A stretch of 41,663 bases of DNA from the NCBI GenBank assembly GCA_028817225.1, contig JAPPQC010000052.1:1-41663 (forward strand). Reading direction: 5' to 3'. This DNA comes from Gammaproteobacteria bacterium (GTDB lineage Bacteria; Pseudomonadota; Gammaproteobacteria; Poriferisulfidales; Oxydemutatoraceae). The notes under the pieces were generated by a model. It was not told the origin of the DNA. It was given only the letters and a program-made list of their open reading frames with translations, and did not search any database. Every line of letters begins with the position of its first letter. The first letter of the stretch is position 1. A program made the position numbers and the translations under genes. This document shows, one piece after another, positions 35,646 to 41,663 of the stretch.

Positions 35646-36869
35646 TTGAATCTGTCTTCCACACAAGGCAAGCGTGTCGTTTCCGGCATGCGTCCCACCG
35701 GGCCGCTGCACCTGGGGCATTACCACGGCGTTCTGAAGAACTGGGTGGACTTGCAGTTGAGCCACGAGTGCTTCTTCTTCGCCGCCGACTGGCACGCGCT
35801 GACGACGCACTACGAGGACACCGGCGGCGTCCGCGACCATGTCTTCGAGATGGTCATTGACTGGCTCGCCTGCGGCGTCAACCCGGGCACGGCGACGCTG
35901 TTTGTGCAGTCGGAGGTGCCGGAGCACGCCGAACTGTTTCTGCTGCTGGCGATGATCACGCCGCTCGGCTGGCTTGAGCGGGTGCCGAGCTACAAGGACC
36001 AGCAGGAAAACCTGTCGGGCCGCGACTTGACGACCTACGGCTTTCTCGGCTACCCGCTGCTGCAAACCGCCGATATCCTGATGTACAAGGCCGACCGGGT
36101 GCCGGTCGGCGAGGACCAGGTCGCGCATGTCGAGTTGTCGCGCGAGATTGCGCGGCGCTTCAATTATTTCTACGGCGGCGAGCCGGACTTCGCGCGCCGG
36201 GTGGAAAGCGCGATTGACAAACTCGGGCGCAAGAACGCGCAACTCTACCGCGAACTTCGCAGAAAACACCAGGAGCAGGGCGACGAGCGCGCCCACGATG
36301 TCGCCGTGGCGCTGGTGGAATCGCAGCAGAGCATCTCCATCAGCGACCGCGAGCGGCTGCGCGGCTACCTCGTCGGCATGTCGCGGGTGCTGCTGCCCGA
36401 GCCGCAGGCGCTGCTGACGGCGTCGCCGAAGATTCCCGGCGTGGACGGGCGCAAGATGTCGAAGTCGTACGCCAACACCATCTCGCTGCGCGAACCCGAG
36501 GACTCGATTGAAAAGAAACTGCGGACGATGCCGACCGACCCGGCGCGCAAGCGCCGCGACGACCCCGGCGAACCCGAAAAATGCCCGGTGTGGCAGTGGC
36601 ACAAGGTGTATTCCGACGACGCCCGCCGTGACTGGGTGCAGGAAGGCTGCCGCACGGCGGGCATCGGCTGCGTCGAATGCAAGCGCCCGCTGATTGAGGA
36701 GGTGCAGCGCGAAATCGCCGGCATCCGCGCGCGCGCGCGCGAATACGCCGACGACCGCGGCACCGTCGAGAAGATCATCGCCGAGGGCAACGACGCCGCG
36801 CGCGAAATCGCGCGCGACACGCTGGAAGAGGTGTGCCGCGCAATCAAACTGACGAACGGGCGCCGATGA
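35646..36869 (+). CDS. trpS: Tryptophanyl-tRNA synthetase
   Basis: About 407 residues. The start is uncertain: the frame is open back into the previous gene, and the first start that keeps the conserved N-terminal strand (KRVVSGMRPTG) is TTG at 35646. The ATG at 35688 would cut into that strand. Class I motifs are HLGH in LHLGHYHG and KMSKS in GRKMSKSYAN. ADWHALTTHYED and PVGEDQVAHVELSREIARRFN are family blocks. It is longer than E. coli TrpS (334), with an insert of about 70 residues between the two signatures as in some other proteobacterial TrpS. The stop overlaps the scpA start (ATGA). Confidence 0.93.
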   Translation: MNLSSTQGKRVVSGMRPTGPLHLGHYHGVLKNWVDLQLSHECFFFAADWHALTTHYEDTGGVRDHVFEMVIDWLACGVNPGTATLFVQSEVPEHAELFLLLAMITPLGWLERVPSYKDQQENLSGRDLTTYGFLGYPLLQTADILMYKADRVPVGEDQVAHVELSREIARRFNYFYGGEPDFARRVESAIDKLGRKNAQLYRELRRKHQEQGDERAHDVAVALVESQQSISISDRERLRGYLVGMSRVLLPEPQALLTASPKIPGVDGRKMSKSYANTISLREPEDSIEKKLRTMPTDPARKRRDDPGEPEKCPVWQWHKVYSDDARRDWVQEGCRTAGIGCVECKRPLIEEVQREIAGIRARAREYADDRGTVEKIIAEGNDAAREIARDTLEEVCRAIKLTNGRR

Positions 36870-37654
36870 GCGGCGAACTGCAACGCGAGATGTCGTTCGC
36901 GGTCGTCGCCGGCGAGCCGCTCGACGCGCCGCCCGAGGACTTGTACATCCCGCCCGACGCGCTGCGCATCTTCCTCGAGACCTTCGAGGGGCCGCTGGAT
37001 TTGCTGCTCTACCTGATCCGGCGCCAGAATCTCGACATCCTGAGTTTGCCGGTGGCGCAGGTCACCTCGCAGTACATGCGCTATATCGGCATGATGCGGG
37101 AGATGCAGATGGAACTCGCCGCCGAATACCTGCTGATGGCGGCGGTGCTGGCCGAGATCAAGTCGCGCATGCTGCTGCCGCGCGCGCCCGACGAGACCGG
37201 CGAGGAGGAGGACCCGCGCGCCGAACTGGTGCGGCGGCTGCTGGAATACGCGAGGTTCCGCGAGGCCGCGCACAACCTCGACCAACTGCCGCGCGTGGCG
37301 CGCGAACTGCACGAATTCGAGACGCCGTGCGCCGGCCTCGCCATCGTCAAGCCGCTGCCGCGCGTCGCACTGGACGAGATTGTCAATGCCTTCGGCGAGG
37401 TGCTGCGCCGCGCCGCGTTCCACCGCGGCCACGCGGTGGCGCGGGAGCCGCTGCCGGTGCGCGAACGCATCACCAACATGCTGGAACTGCTGCGCGGCGG
37501 CGGCCCGGTCGCGTTCGCCGACTGCTTCACGCCGCAGGAGGGCGGCGCCGGCGTCATCGTCACCTTCCTCGCGCTGCTGGAACTAATCAAGGCGGGCATG
37601 GCGGTGGCGGTGCAGAACTCGCCCTATTCGCCGATTTACCTGACGGCGGCGTGA
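36866..37654 (+). CDS. scpA: Segregation and condensation protein A
   Basis: 262 residues. ATG at 36866 overlaps the trpS stop. The kleisin ScpA signature FEGPLDLLLYLIRRQNLDIL is followed by the helical bundle (AAEYLLMAAVLAEIKSRMLLP) and a C-terminal winged-helix part (ERITNMLELLRGG through FLALLELIKAGMAV). It bridges the SMC heads in chromosome condensation. Its stop overlaps a GTG that begins a 24-codon mini-frame leading into scpB. Confidence 0.93.
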   Translation: MSGELQREMSFAVVAGEPLDAPPEDLYIPPDALRIFLETFEGPLDLLLYLIRRQNLDILSLPVAQVTSQYMRYIGMMREMQMELAAEYLLMAAVLAEIKSRMLLPRAPDETGEEEDPRAELVRRLLEYARFREAAHNLDQLPRVARELHEFETPCAGLAIVKPLPRVALDEIVNAFGEVLRRAAFHRGHAVAREPLPVRERITNMLELLRGGGPVAFADCFTPQEGGAGVIVTFLALLELIKAGMAVAVQNSPYSPIYLTAA

Positions 37655-37725
37655 AGACGATGGACGCGCAACGGATGAAGAGGCGCCGGCGTGGAGCGCC
37701 GGTGTCGGCGCCGGGTGCGGCGTGA
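37651..37725 (+). CDS. 24-codon mini-ORF made by duplication of the scpB start
   Basis: GTG at 37651 overlaps the scpA TGA, and the TGA at 37723 overlaps the scpB GTG at 37722. The first ten codons encode VKTMDAQRMK, the same as the scpB N-terminus. The remainder is Arg/Ala/Pro-rich and holds a CCGGCG/CGCCGG hairpin (37686-37702). It may be translated only to hand ribosomes from scpA to scpB. Confidence 0.45.
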   Translation: MKTMDAQRMKRRRRGAPVSAPGAA

Positions 37726-38561
37726 AAACGATGGACGCGCAACGGATGAAGAAGGTGGTCGAGGCGCTGCTGATGGCGTCGCCGCGCCCGCTGCAATTCA
37801 ACGAGTTGGCGAAACTGCTGGCGCACGACGGCAAGGCGGCGGACCGCGCGACACTCGGCGAGGCGCTGGCGGCGCTCGAGGCCGAGTGCGACGGGCGCGC
37901 GGTTGAACTGACGCAGGTGGCGTCGGGCTACCGCTACCAGACGCGCGAGGAATACGCGCCGTGGCTCGCCAAACTGTGGGAGGAAAAACCGCCGCGCTAC
38001 TCGCGCGCGCTGCTCGAGACGCTGGCGCTGATCGCCTACCGCCAGCCGCTCACGCGCGCCGCCATCGAGGAGGTGCGCGGCGTCTCCGTCAGCACCAACA
38101 CCGTGCGCACGCTGGAGGAACGCGGCTGGATTGAGGTCGCCGGCCACAAGGAAACACCGGGCCGCCCGGCGCTCTACGCCACCACCCGCGCCTTCCTCGA
38201 CGACTTCAACCTGCGCTCCCTCGACGACCTGCCGACCCTGGCGCCGCTGCCCGACCCGCAAGACATGCTGAAAGACGGCGAAATCCCCGGCAGCGAAGGC
38301 ATGACCGCGCCGCAAGACACGCCCGAAGACGGCGACACCCGCGACAACGAAAGCATGACCGCGCCGCAAGACACGCCCGAAGACGGCGACACCCGCGACA
38401 ACGAAAGCATGACCGCACCGCAAGACACGCTTGAAGACGGCGACACCCGCGACAACGAAGGCGAAGCGTCCGCGCCTGTGCAGTTGGCGCCGCCGCCGGA
38501 TGCGGGGGACGGGGCAGAGCAGGGCGCGAACGACGGCGGCAAGGATGATGGCGTCCTTTAA
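37722..38561 (+). CDS. scpB: Segregation and condensation protein B with extended acidic tail
   Basis: 279 residues from the GTG at 37722; ATG at 37731 is an alternative. Residues 1-175 are the two winged-helix ScpB domains (VVEALLMASPRPLQFNELAK, VASGYRYQTREEYAPWL, ETLALIAYRQPLTRAAIEEV, RPALYATT). ScpB binds ScpA as a dimer in the SMC complex. Beyond about 190 the tail is acidic and disordered, with three 18-residue repeats (MTAPQDTPEDGDTRDNES); standard ScpB ends around 180-200. Confidence 0.92.
   Translation: MKTMDAQRMKKVVEALLMASPRPLQFNELAKLLAHDGKAADRATLGEALAALEAECDGRAVELTQVASGYRYQTREEYAPWLAKLWEEKPPRYSRALLETLALIAYRQPLTRAAIEEVRGVSVSTNTVRTLEERGWIEVAGHKETPGRPALYATTRAFLDDFNLRSLDDLPTLAPLPDPQDMLKDGEIPGSEGMTAPQDTPEDGDTRDNESMTAPQDTPEDGDTRDNESMTAPQDTLEDGDTRDNEGEASAPVQLAPPPDAGDGAEQGANDGGKDDGVL
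38301..38462 (+). repeat. 54-bp tandem repeat, three copies, in scpB
   Basis: Units begin at 38301, 38355 and 38409 and are nearly identical. A degenerate fourth unit precedes them (DPQDMLKDGEIPGSEG). All keep the reading frame. Confidence 0.85.
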
Positions 38562-38583
38562 TGCGGCGGGAAAAGAGGCGTAA

Positions 38584-39069
38584 ATGAAAAAGTTTGTTGC
38601 CGGTCTGCTGGCCGGGGTGGTTGCCGGCGGCGCAGCCGGGTTTGCCGGCGGTATCTTTGTGTTTCCGTACTGGTTTCCGCCGCCGCCGGTTCACGAAGTG
38701 GTCGCGGACGAGGCCGCCAGGCGGGTTGTCGCGCGCGGGCGTTTCATTCACGCCGACCCGTCCGACCCGGTGCACTACGGCGGCGGCGGCGTGACGGTGT
38801 ACGACGATTTGCTGCATCTTGAGCCGGACTTTCGCGTCGGCCCCGGCCCCAAATACCATGTGTACCTGGTGCCGCAGGCCGGCATCACACCCGACACGCC
38901 GGTGGCCGACAGCGGGTTTGTGGACCTCGGGCGGCTGAAAGCCTTCACCGGCAGCCAGAACTACGCCGTCCCGGCGGGCATCCGCGCCGCCGACTACCCG
39001 TCGGTCGTCATCTGGTGCGAACAATTCAATGTGCTGATTTCGCCCGCCGCGCTGACGCCGCACCGCTGA
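38584..39069 (+). CDS. DM13-domain membrane-anchored protein
   Basis: 161 residues. A Gly-rich hydrophobic N-terminus (residues 4-30) is a signal anchor or signal peptide. The rest matches the DM13 pattern: GRFIHADP, a GxVTVYDDLLHLEPDF-like strand pair, GPGPKYHVYLVPQAG, LGRLKAFTGSQNYAVPAG and VVIWCEQFNVLISPA with the conserved Cys. DM13 domains are proposed to act in redox or electron transfer; a link to chromosome segregation is not implied. A GAGG lies 9 bases before the ATG. Confidence 0.75.
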   Translation: MKKFVAGLLAGVVAGGAAGFAGGIFVFPYWFPPPPVHEVVADEAARRVVARGRFIHADPSDPVHYGGGGVTVYDDLLHLEPDFRVGPGPKYHVYLVPQAGITPDTPVADSGFVDLGRLKAFTGSQNYAVPAGIRAADYPSVVIWCEQFNVLISPAALTPHR

Positions 39070-39182
39070 CACCGCCGTGTCGCCGCGCCGCCTTGCGCCA
39101 TGTCGCCGCCGCCCGTCCCGCGCCGCTGACGCCGACGCCATGACGACTCTGCCCGCATTCGTTTTCCCCGGCTGACGCCGCC

Positions 39183-39701
39183 GTGCCCGGCAAGGACAAG
39201 CGGATTTTCTTCGGCATTCAGCCGGATGACGATGCTTTGCGCGCGCTGTTGCGGGCGCAGGCGGCGATTGGCGCCGACGGGCGGGCGATGGCGGCGGAGA
39301 ACCTGCACTTGACGGTCGCCTTTCTCGGCTCTTGCGACGGCGCGCGCGAAGCGTGCGCGCACCGCGCCGCGCTCGGCGTGCGCGGCGAAGCGTTCCGACT
39401 GCGCCTCGACCGCTGCGGCCACTTCGAGCGCCCGCGCATCGTCCACATCTTTCCGCAGGAAACGCCGCCGCCGCTGCTGTCGCTGCACCGCGGCCTGTGC
39501 GCCGCGCTGCGCGCCTGCGACTTCCGCACGCCGCGCGCGTTCAAGCCCCACCTGACGCTGTTTCGCGGCGTCACCCGCCCGCTCACGCCGGGCGAGTTCA
39601 CCGCCGCCGAATGGACGGCACGCTCGTTCTGCATGGTCGAGTCGCGCCTGACCGAAAAGGGCGCCCGCTACACGACGCTGCACGAATACCCGCTGACATG
39701 A
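39183..39701 (+). CDS. thpR: RNA 2',3'-cyclic phosphodiesterase
   Basis: 172 residues from a GTG at 39183. 2H phosphoesterase superfamily: the two catalytic HxTx motifs are HLTVAFLG and HLTLFRGV, with FFGIQPD at the N-terminus and a late VESRLTEKGARYTTL strand. It opens 2',3'-cyclic phosphates on RNA ends (the E. coli enzyme was first named 2'-5' RNA ligase, LigT). The 113 bp before it hold GC-rich repeats of CGCTGACGCCG type and no gene. Confidence 0.9.
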   Translation: MPGKDKRIFFGIQPDDDALRALLRAQAAIGADGRAMAAENLHLTVAFLGSCDGAREACAHRAALGVRGEAFRLRLDRCGHFERPRIVHIFPQETPPPLLSLHRGLCAALRACDFRTPRAFKPHLTLFRGVTRPLTPGEFTAAEWTARSFCMVESRLTEKGARYTTLHEYPLT

Positions 39702-39702
39702 A

Positions 39703-39738
39703 CCGCCGCCGCCTGGCACATCGGCGGCCATGACTGAA
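39703..39738. repeat. 36-bp direct repeat, left copy
   Basis: Matches 41151-41186 at 35 of 36 bases. It lies between thpR and the 3' end of the minus-strand regulator. The sequence after it (to about 39750) also resembles the beginning of the acetolactate synthase gene. Confidence 0.85.
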
Positions 39739-39776
39739 ATAACGGCGCAGCTCCGCCGCTGGCGGACCGTCCGGCC

Positions 39777-41051
39777 TTATCCGGCGTCGCCGTTGCCGAG
39801 TTTGGTTCGCTGCATGATGGCGCGGTCAATCAGACCTTCGACCGTTACATCCACATTGAGCATCAGGATTTGTTTCATGAAGGCGCGCGGCCCCATTTCC
39901 ACGAACAGGCGTCCGAACACCTCGTCGGCGAAACTGCTTGAGATAACGCTGACGCCGTCAAAGTCGAGGACGACCGGGCGGCGTTCGCGCAGCAGATTCC
40001 CGATGATGCCGCGAATCCGCCGCCCGCCCTCGCGGGAGCCGAGATCGTGCCGCGCCTCTTGCTTCACATTGAAAATCAGATGGCCCGCGTCGTCTTCAAA
40101 GCGGCGTTCAATGTGGTCGTACGGCGGGTCGTGAGGCTCGCCCTTGAACTGGAGCGCCTTGTCGAGAAGTTTGCCTTCGCCGAGGCCGATGCCGCACCGC
40201 ACCGATGTTCCGCCGTAGGGGACTTTCTCGCTGTCATTGACGATTTCACCCTTGGGCAGTTTGCCCTTCGGTGGTTTGCACAGAAGAAACCCTCTCAAAG
40301 AGTGAATCTCGAGTATTCCGCCCGAAAGGCTCGCGACCCGGTAACTCCCGTAAAGCCCGTTTCCGGCGTTTTTCTCCGCGTCCCGGGTAACCCCCTCGTT
40401 AATCGCGTTCAGCAGCGCCGCCGCATGATTGCGCACGCCCATGCTACCGGGAATGCCGATGCCGGCGTCCGCGACGACAAACTCGACCCGGTTCATGCCC
40501 TGGTATGCCGTCGCCTGAACAAAGCCGCCCACCGGTGATTCGGCGTGGTTGGCGACATTGTCCATAATCTCCCACAGCGACCATTCAACGGCCTTCAGCG
40601 CCGTCCGCTCCACCGCCAACTGGCCCAGCACCATGTCCATGACCCTGTTGAGAATGGCGGTCGCTTCCTCCATTCCGTCACCGTCCGTCTCGTCGCCGCC
40701 AAAGCGGAGGGCGGGCACATGGCCGCCCTCATGCGTTGCCCGGGGATAGTCGCCGGGGCTGATATGGTGCGCCCAGTTGGCGTTCAGGAAAAGTCTTTTC
40801 AGTTTTTCGTCTTGTGGCAGAAGACATTCAAAACTGACGCCTTTTTTGCGGTAACCTGCAATCAGCGGCATCACCGGGAGCATCACCGCCTCGGTGATTC
40901 CGTCGCACACGGAAAAATCCAGGATGATGTCCTGGAAACCCCTCTTTTCCACCGCGCCATGGAGCCGCGCGCACAATTTCCGCAGGTGAAAGGGCGCTAT
41001 GTCGCCCTTCACATAAATGCGGTTTCCGAGCCGTTCAACAGGGTAGGTCAT
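39777..41051 (-). CDS. STAS - GHKL ATPase - STAS-like (DUF4325) regulator
   Basis: 424 residues. Residues 1-95 look like a STAS domain (RIYVKGDIAPFHLRKL, IILDFSVCDGITEAV). Residues about 140-275 are a GHKL/anti-sigma-type ATPase: N-box EWSLWEIMDNVANHA, G1 box VVADAGIGIP, and a G2-like GNGLYGSYRVA. The last 110 residues resemble DUF4325/STAS (PVVLDFDGVSVISSSFADEV). In SpoIIAA/SpoIIAB or Rsb systems these are separate proteins, a kinase and its STAS substrate. Here both are in one chain, so self-control by nucleotide is plausible. No signal or membrane segment. The target is unknown, and no sigma factor gene is in the window. Bracketed by direct repeats; a perfect TATAAT lies upstream. Confidence 0.75.
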   Translation of the reverse strand: MTYPVERLGNRIYVKGDIAPFHLRKLCARLHGAVEKRGFQDIILDFSVCDGITEAVMLPVMPLIAGYRKKGVSFECLLPQDEKLKRLFLNANWAHHISPGDYPRATHEGGHVPALRFGGDETDGDGMEEATAILNRVMDMVLGQLAVERTALKAVEWSLWEIMDNVANHAESPVGGFVQATAYQGMNRVEFVVADAGIGIPGSMGVRNHAAALLNAINEGVTRDAEKNAGNGLYGSYRVASLSGGILEIHSLRGFLLCKPPKGKLPKGEIVNDSEKVPYGGTSVRCGIGLGEGKLLDKALQFKGEPHDPPYDHIERRFEDDAGHLIFNVKQEARHDLGSREGGRRIRGIIGNLLRERRPVVLDFDGVSVISSSFADEVFGRLFVEMGPRAFMKQILMLNVDVTVEGLIDRAIMQRTKLGNGDAG

Positions 41052-41099
41052 TCCAATGTTTCCCGGGGCCGGGGCTGTGTCCCGGCCGCCTTCCTGAAC

Positions 41100-41105
41100 A
41101 TTATA
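41100..41105 (-). promoter_or_regulatory. Candidate -10 box (TATAAT) for the STAS-ATPase regulator
   Basis: Perfect TATAAT on the minus strand, about 50 bases before the ATG at 41051, giving a leader of about 42 bases with GGGAAA before the start. No clear -35. Confidence 0.45.
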
Positions 41106-41150
41106 AAACCTGTTGCCGGATGATGCCCGCGCCGCGAACGCGCCGCCCGC

Positions 41151-41186
41151 CCGCCGCCGCCTGGCACATCGGCGGCCATCACTGAA
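41151..41186. repeat. 36-bp direct repeat, right copy
   Basis: Partner of 39703-39738. A third, more diverged relative follows at about 41197-41262 and runs into the acetolactate synthase start. Confidence 0.85.
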
Positions 41187-41233
41187 CCGCCGCAGCCGCC
41201 GCCGCGCTTGTCATATCGGCGGCATTGGTTATC

Positions 41234-41663
41234 ATGATTGAAATGGCGGCGCAGGCGGAAAAGATGAATTCGGCAATCGGGCGGACGATGGCGGGGGCCG
41301 ACATCGTCATCGAGACCCTCGCCGACCTCGGCGTGGACACCGTGTTCGGTTACAGCGGCGGCGCCATTCTGCCCACCTACGACGCCATTTTCCGCTTCAA
41401 CAGCGAGCACGACGGCGGCGCCGGCGACGCCATTCAACTGGTGGTGCCGGCCAACGAGCAGGGCGCGTGTTTCATGGCCTCGGGCTACGCGCGCGCCGGC
41501 GGGCGGCCCGGCGTGTGCCTCGTCACCTCCGGCCCCGGCGCCACCAACTGCGTCACGCCGGTGCGCGACTCGCTCGCCGACTCGGTGCCGCTGGTGCTGC
41601 TGTGCGGGCAGGTGCCGACCAGCGCGATGGGCACCGACGCCTTTCAGGAGGCGCCCATCGTCA
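41234..41663 (+). CDS. ilvB: Acetolactate synthase large subunit, 5' part
   Basis: The ATG at 41234 opens 143 codons that run off the window. TLADLGVDTVFGYSGGAILP is the thiamine-diphosphate enzyme N-terminal domain; VPANEQGACFMASGYARAGG contains the catalytic Glu that activates the cofactor, and TSGPGATN with SVPLVLLCGQV are acetohydroxyacid synthase blocks. First common step of branched-chain amino acid synthesis. Other in-frame ATGs lie 9, 30 and 54 bases downstream. The leader (41052-41233) holds the repeats described here and no obvious Leu/Val/Ile-rich leader peptide. Confidence 0.85.
   Translation, partial: MIEMAAQAEKMNSAIGRTMAGADIVIETLADLGVDTVFGYSGGAILPTYDAIFRFNSEHDGGAGDAIQLVVPANEQGACFMASGYARAGGRPGVCLVTSGPGATNCVTPVRDSLADSVPLVLLCGQVPTSAMGTDAFQEAPIV

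Noticed and set aside
41052..41233. Transcription attenuator with leader peptide before the acetolactate synthase gene
   Set aside because: No short frame rich in Leu, Val or Ile codons and no terminator hairpin with T-tract is visible.

Overview
The window looks like chromosome from a high-GC, probably uncultivated gammaproteobacterium. The evidence is a full-length RNase E with the conserved N-terminus and Zn-link, rluC, sppA and a yceF-type maf next to rne, a queA-tgt-yajC-secD-secF operon, and a 4.5S RNA gene just upstream of dnaX. The housekeeping part is very GC-rich. Genes are packed with ATGA, GTGA or TGATG overlaps, and many starts lack a clear Shine-Dalgarno site.

Layout. (1) Bases 1-16780 form a lower-GC accessory island for secreted proteins. 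Two tandem S8 subtilase paralogues lie on the minus strand; the first is cut by the window edge. Divergent from the second is a 4127-residue secreted protein with a signal peptide, seven FG-GAP-like blades, about 23 ASH/choice-of-anchor-D-like beta-sandwich repeats, and a C-terminal part with Ca-binding loops. The complete subtilase has lost the catalytic Asp that its neighbour keeps. (2) Bases 16919-24950 hold maf(+), sppA(-), rluC(-), then rne-cysS-yidD/hisI(+) as overlapping reading frames closed by an intrinsic terminator. yidD and hisI are one open frame. (3) Bases 24931-30846 hold the minus-strand operon queA-tgt-yajC-secD-secF-sel1. (4) Bases 30891-32431 hold a two-gene glycan cassette: a GT64-like glycosyltransferase and a PAPS-dependent sulfotransferase, overlapping by GTGA. 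(5) Bases 32516-35180 hold, on the minus strand, 4.5S RNA, dnaX and recR, with no ybaB between dnaX and recR. (6) Bases 35408-39701 hold, on the plus strand, a small coiled-coil/membrane protein, trpS, scpA, scpB, a DM13 protein and thpR. (7) Bases 39703-41663 hold a minus-strand STAS-ATPase-DUF4325-like regulator bracketed by 36-bp direct repeats, then the start of an acetolactate synthase gene that runs off the window.

How it fits together. Regions 2, 3, 5 and 6 are core RNA processing, translation, protein export, replication and chromosome segregation. The accessory biology is extracellular: the subtilase pair with the giant repeat protein, the glycosyltransferase/sulfotransferase pair, and possibly the partner-switch-like regulator. 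The best candidates for something undescribed are the subtilase/giant-protein island with its degenerate protease paralogue, the GT64-sulfotransferase pair, the single-polypeptide STAS-kinase-STAS regulator, and the YidD-HisI fusion. Everything here was read by eye; no searches were run.
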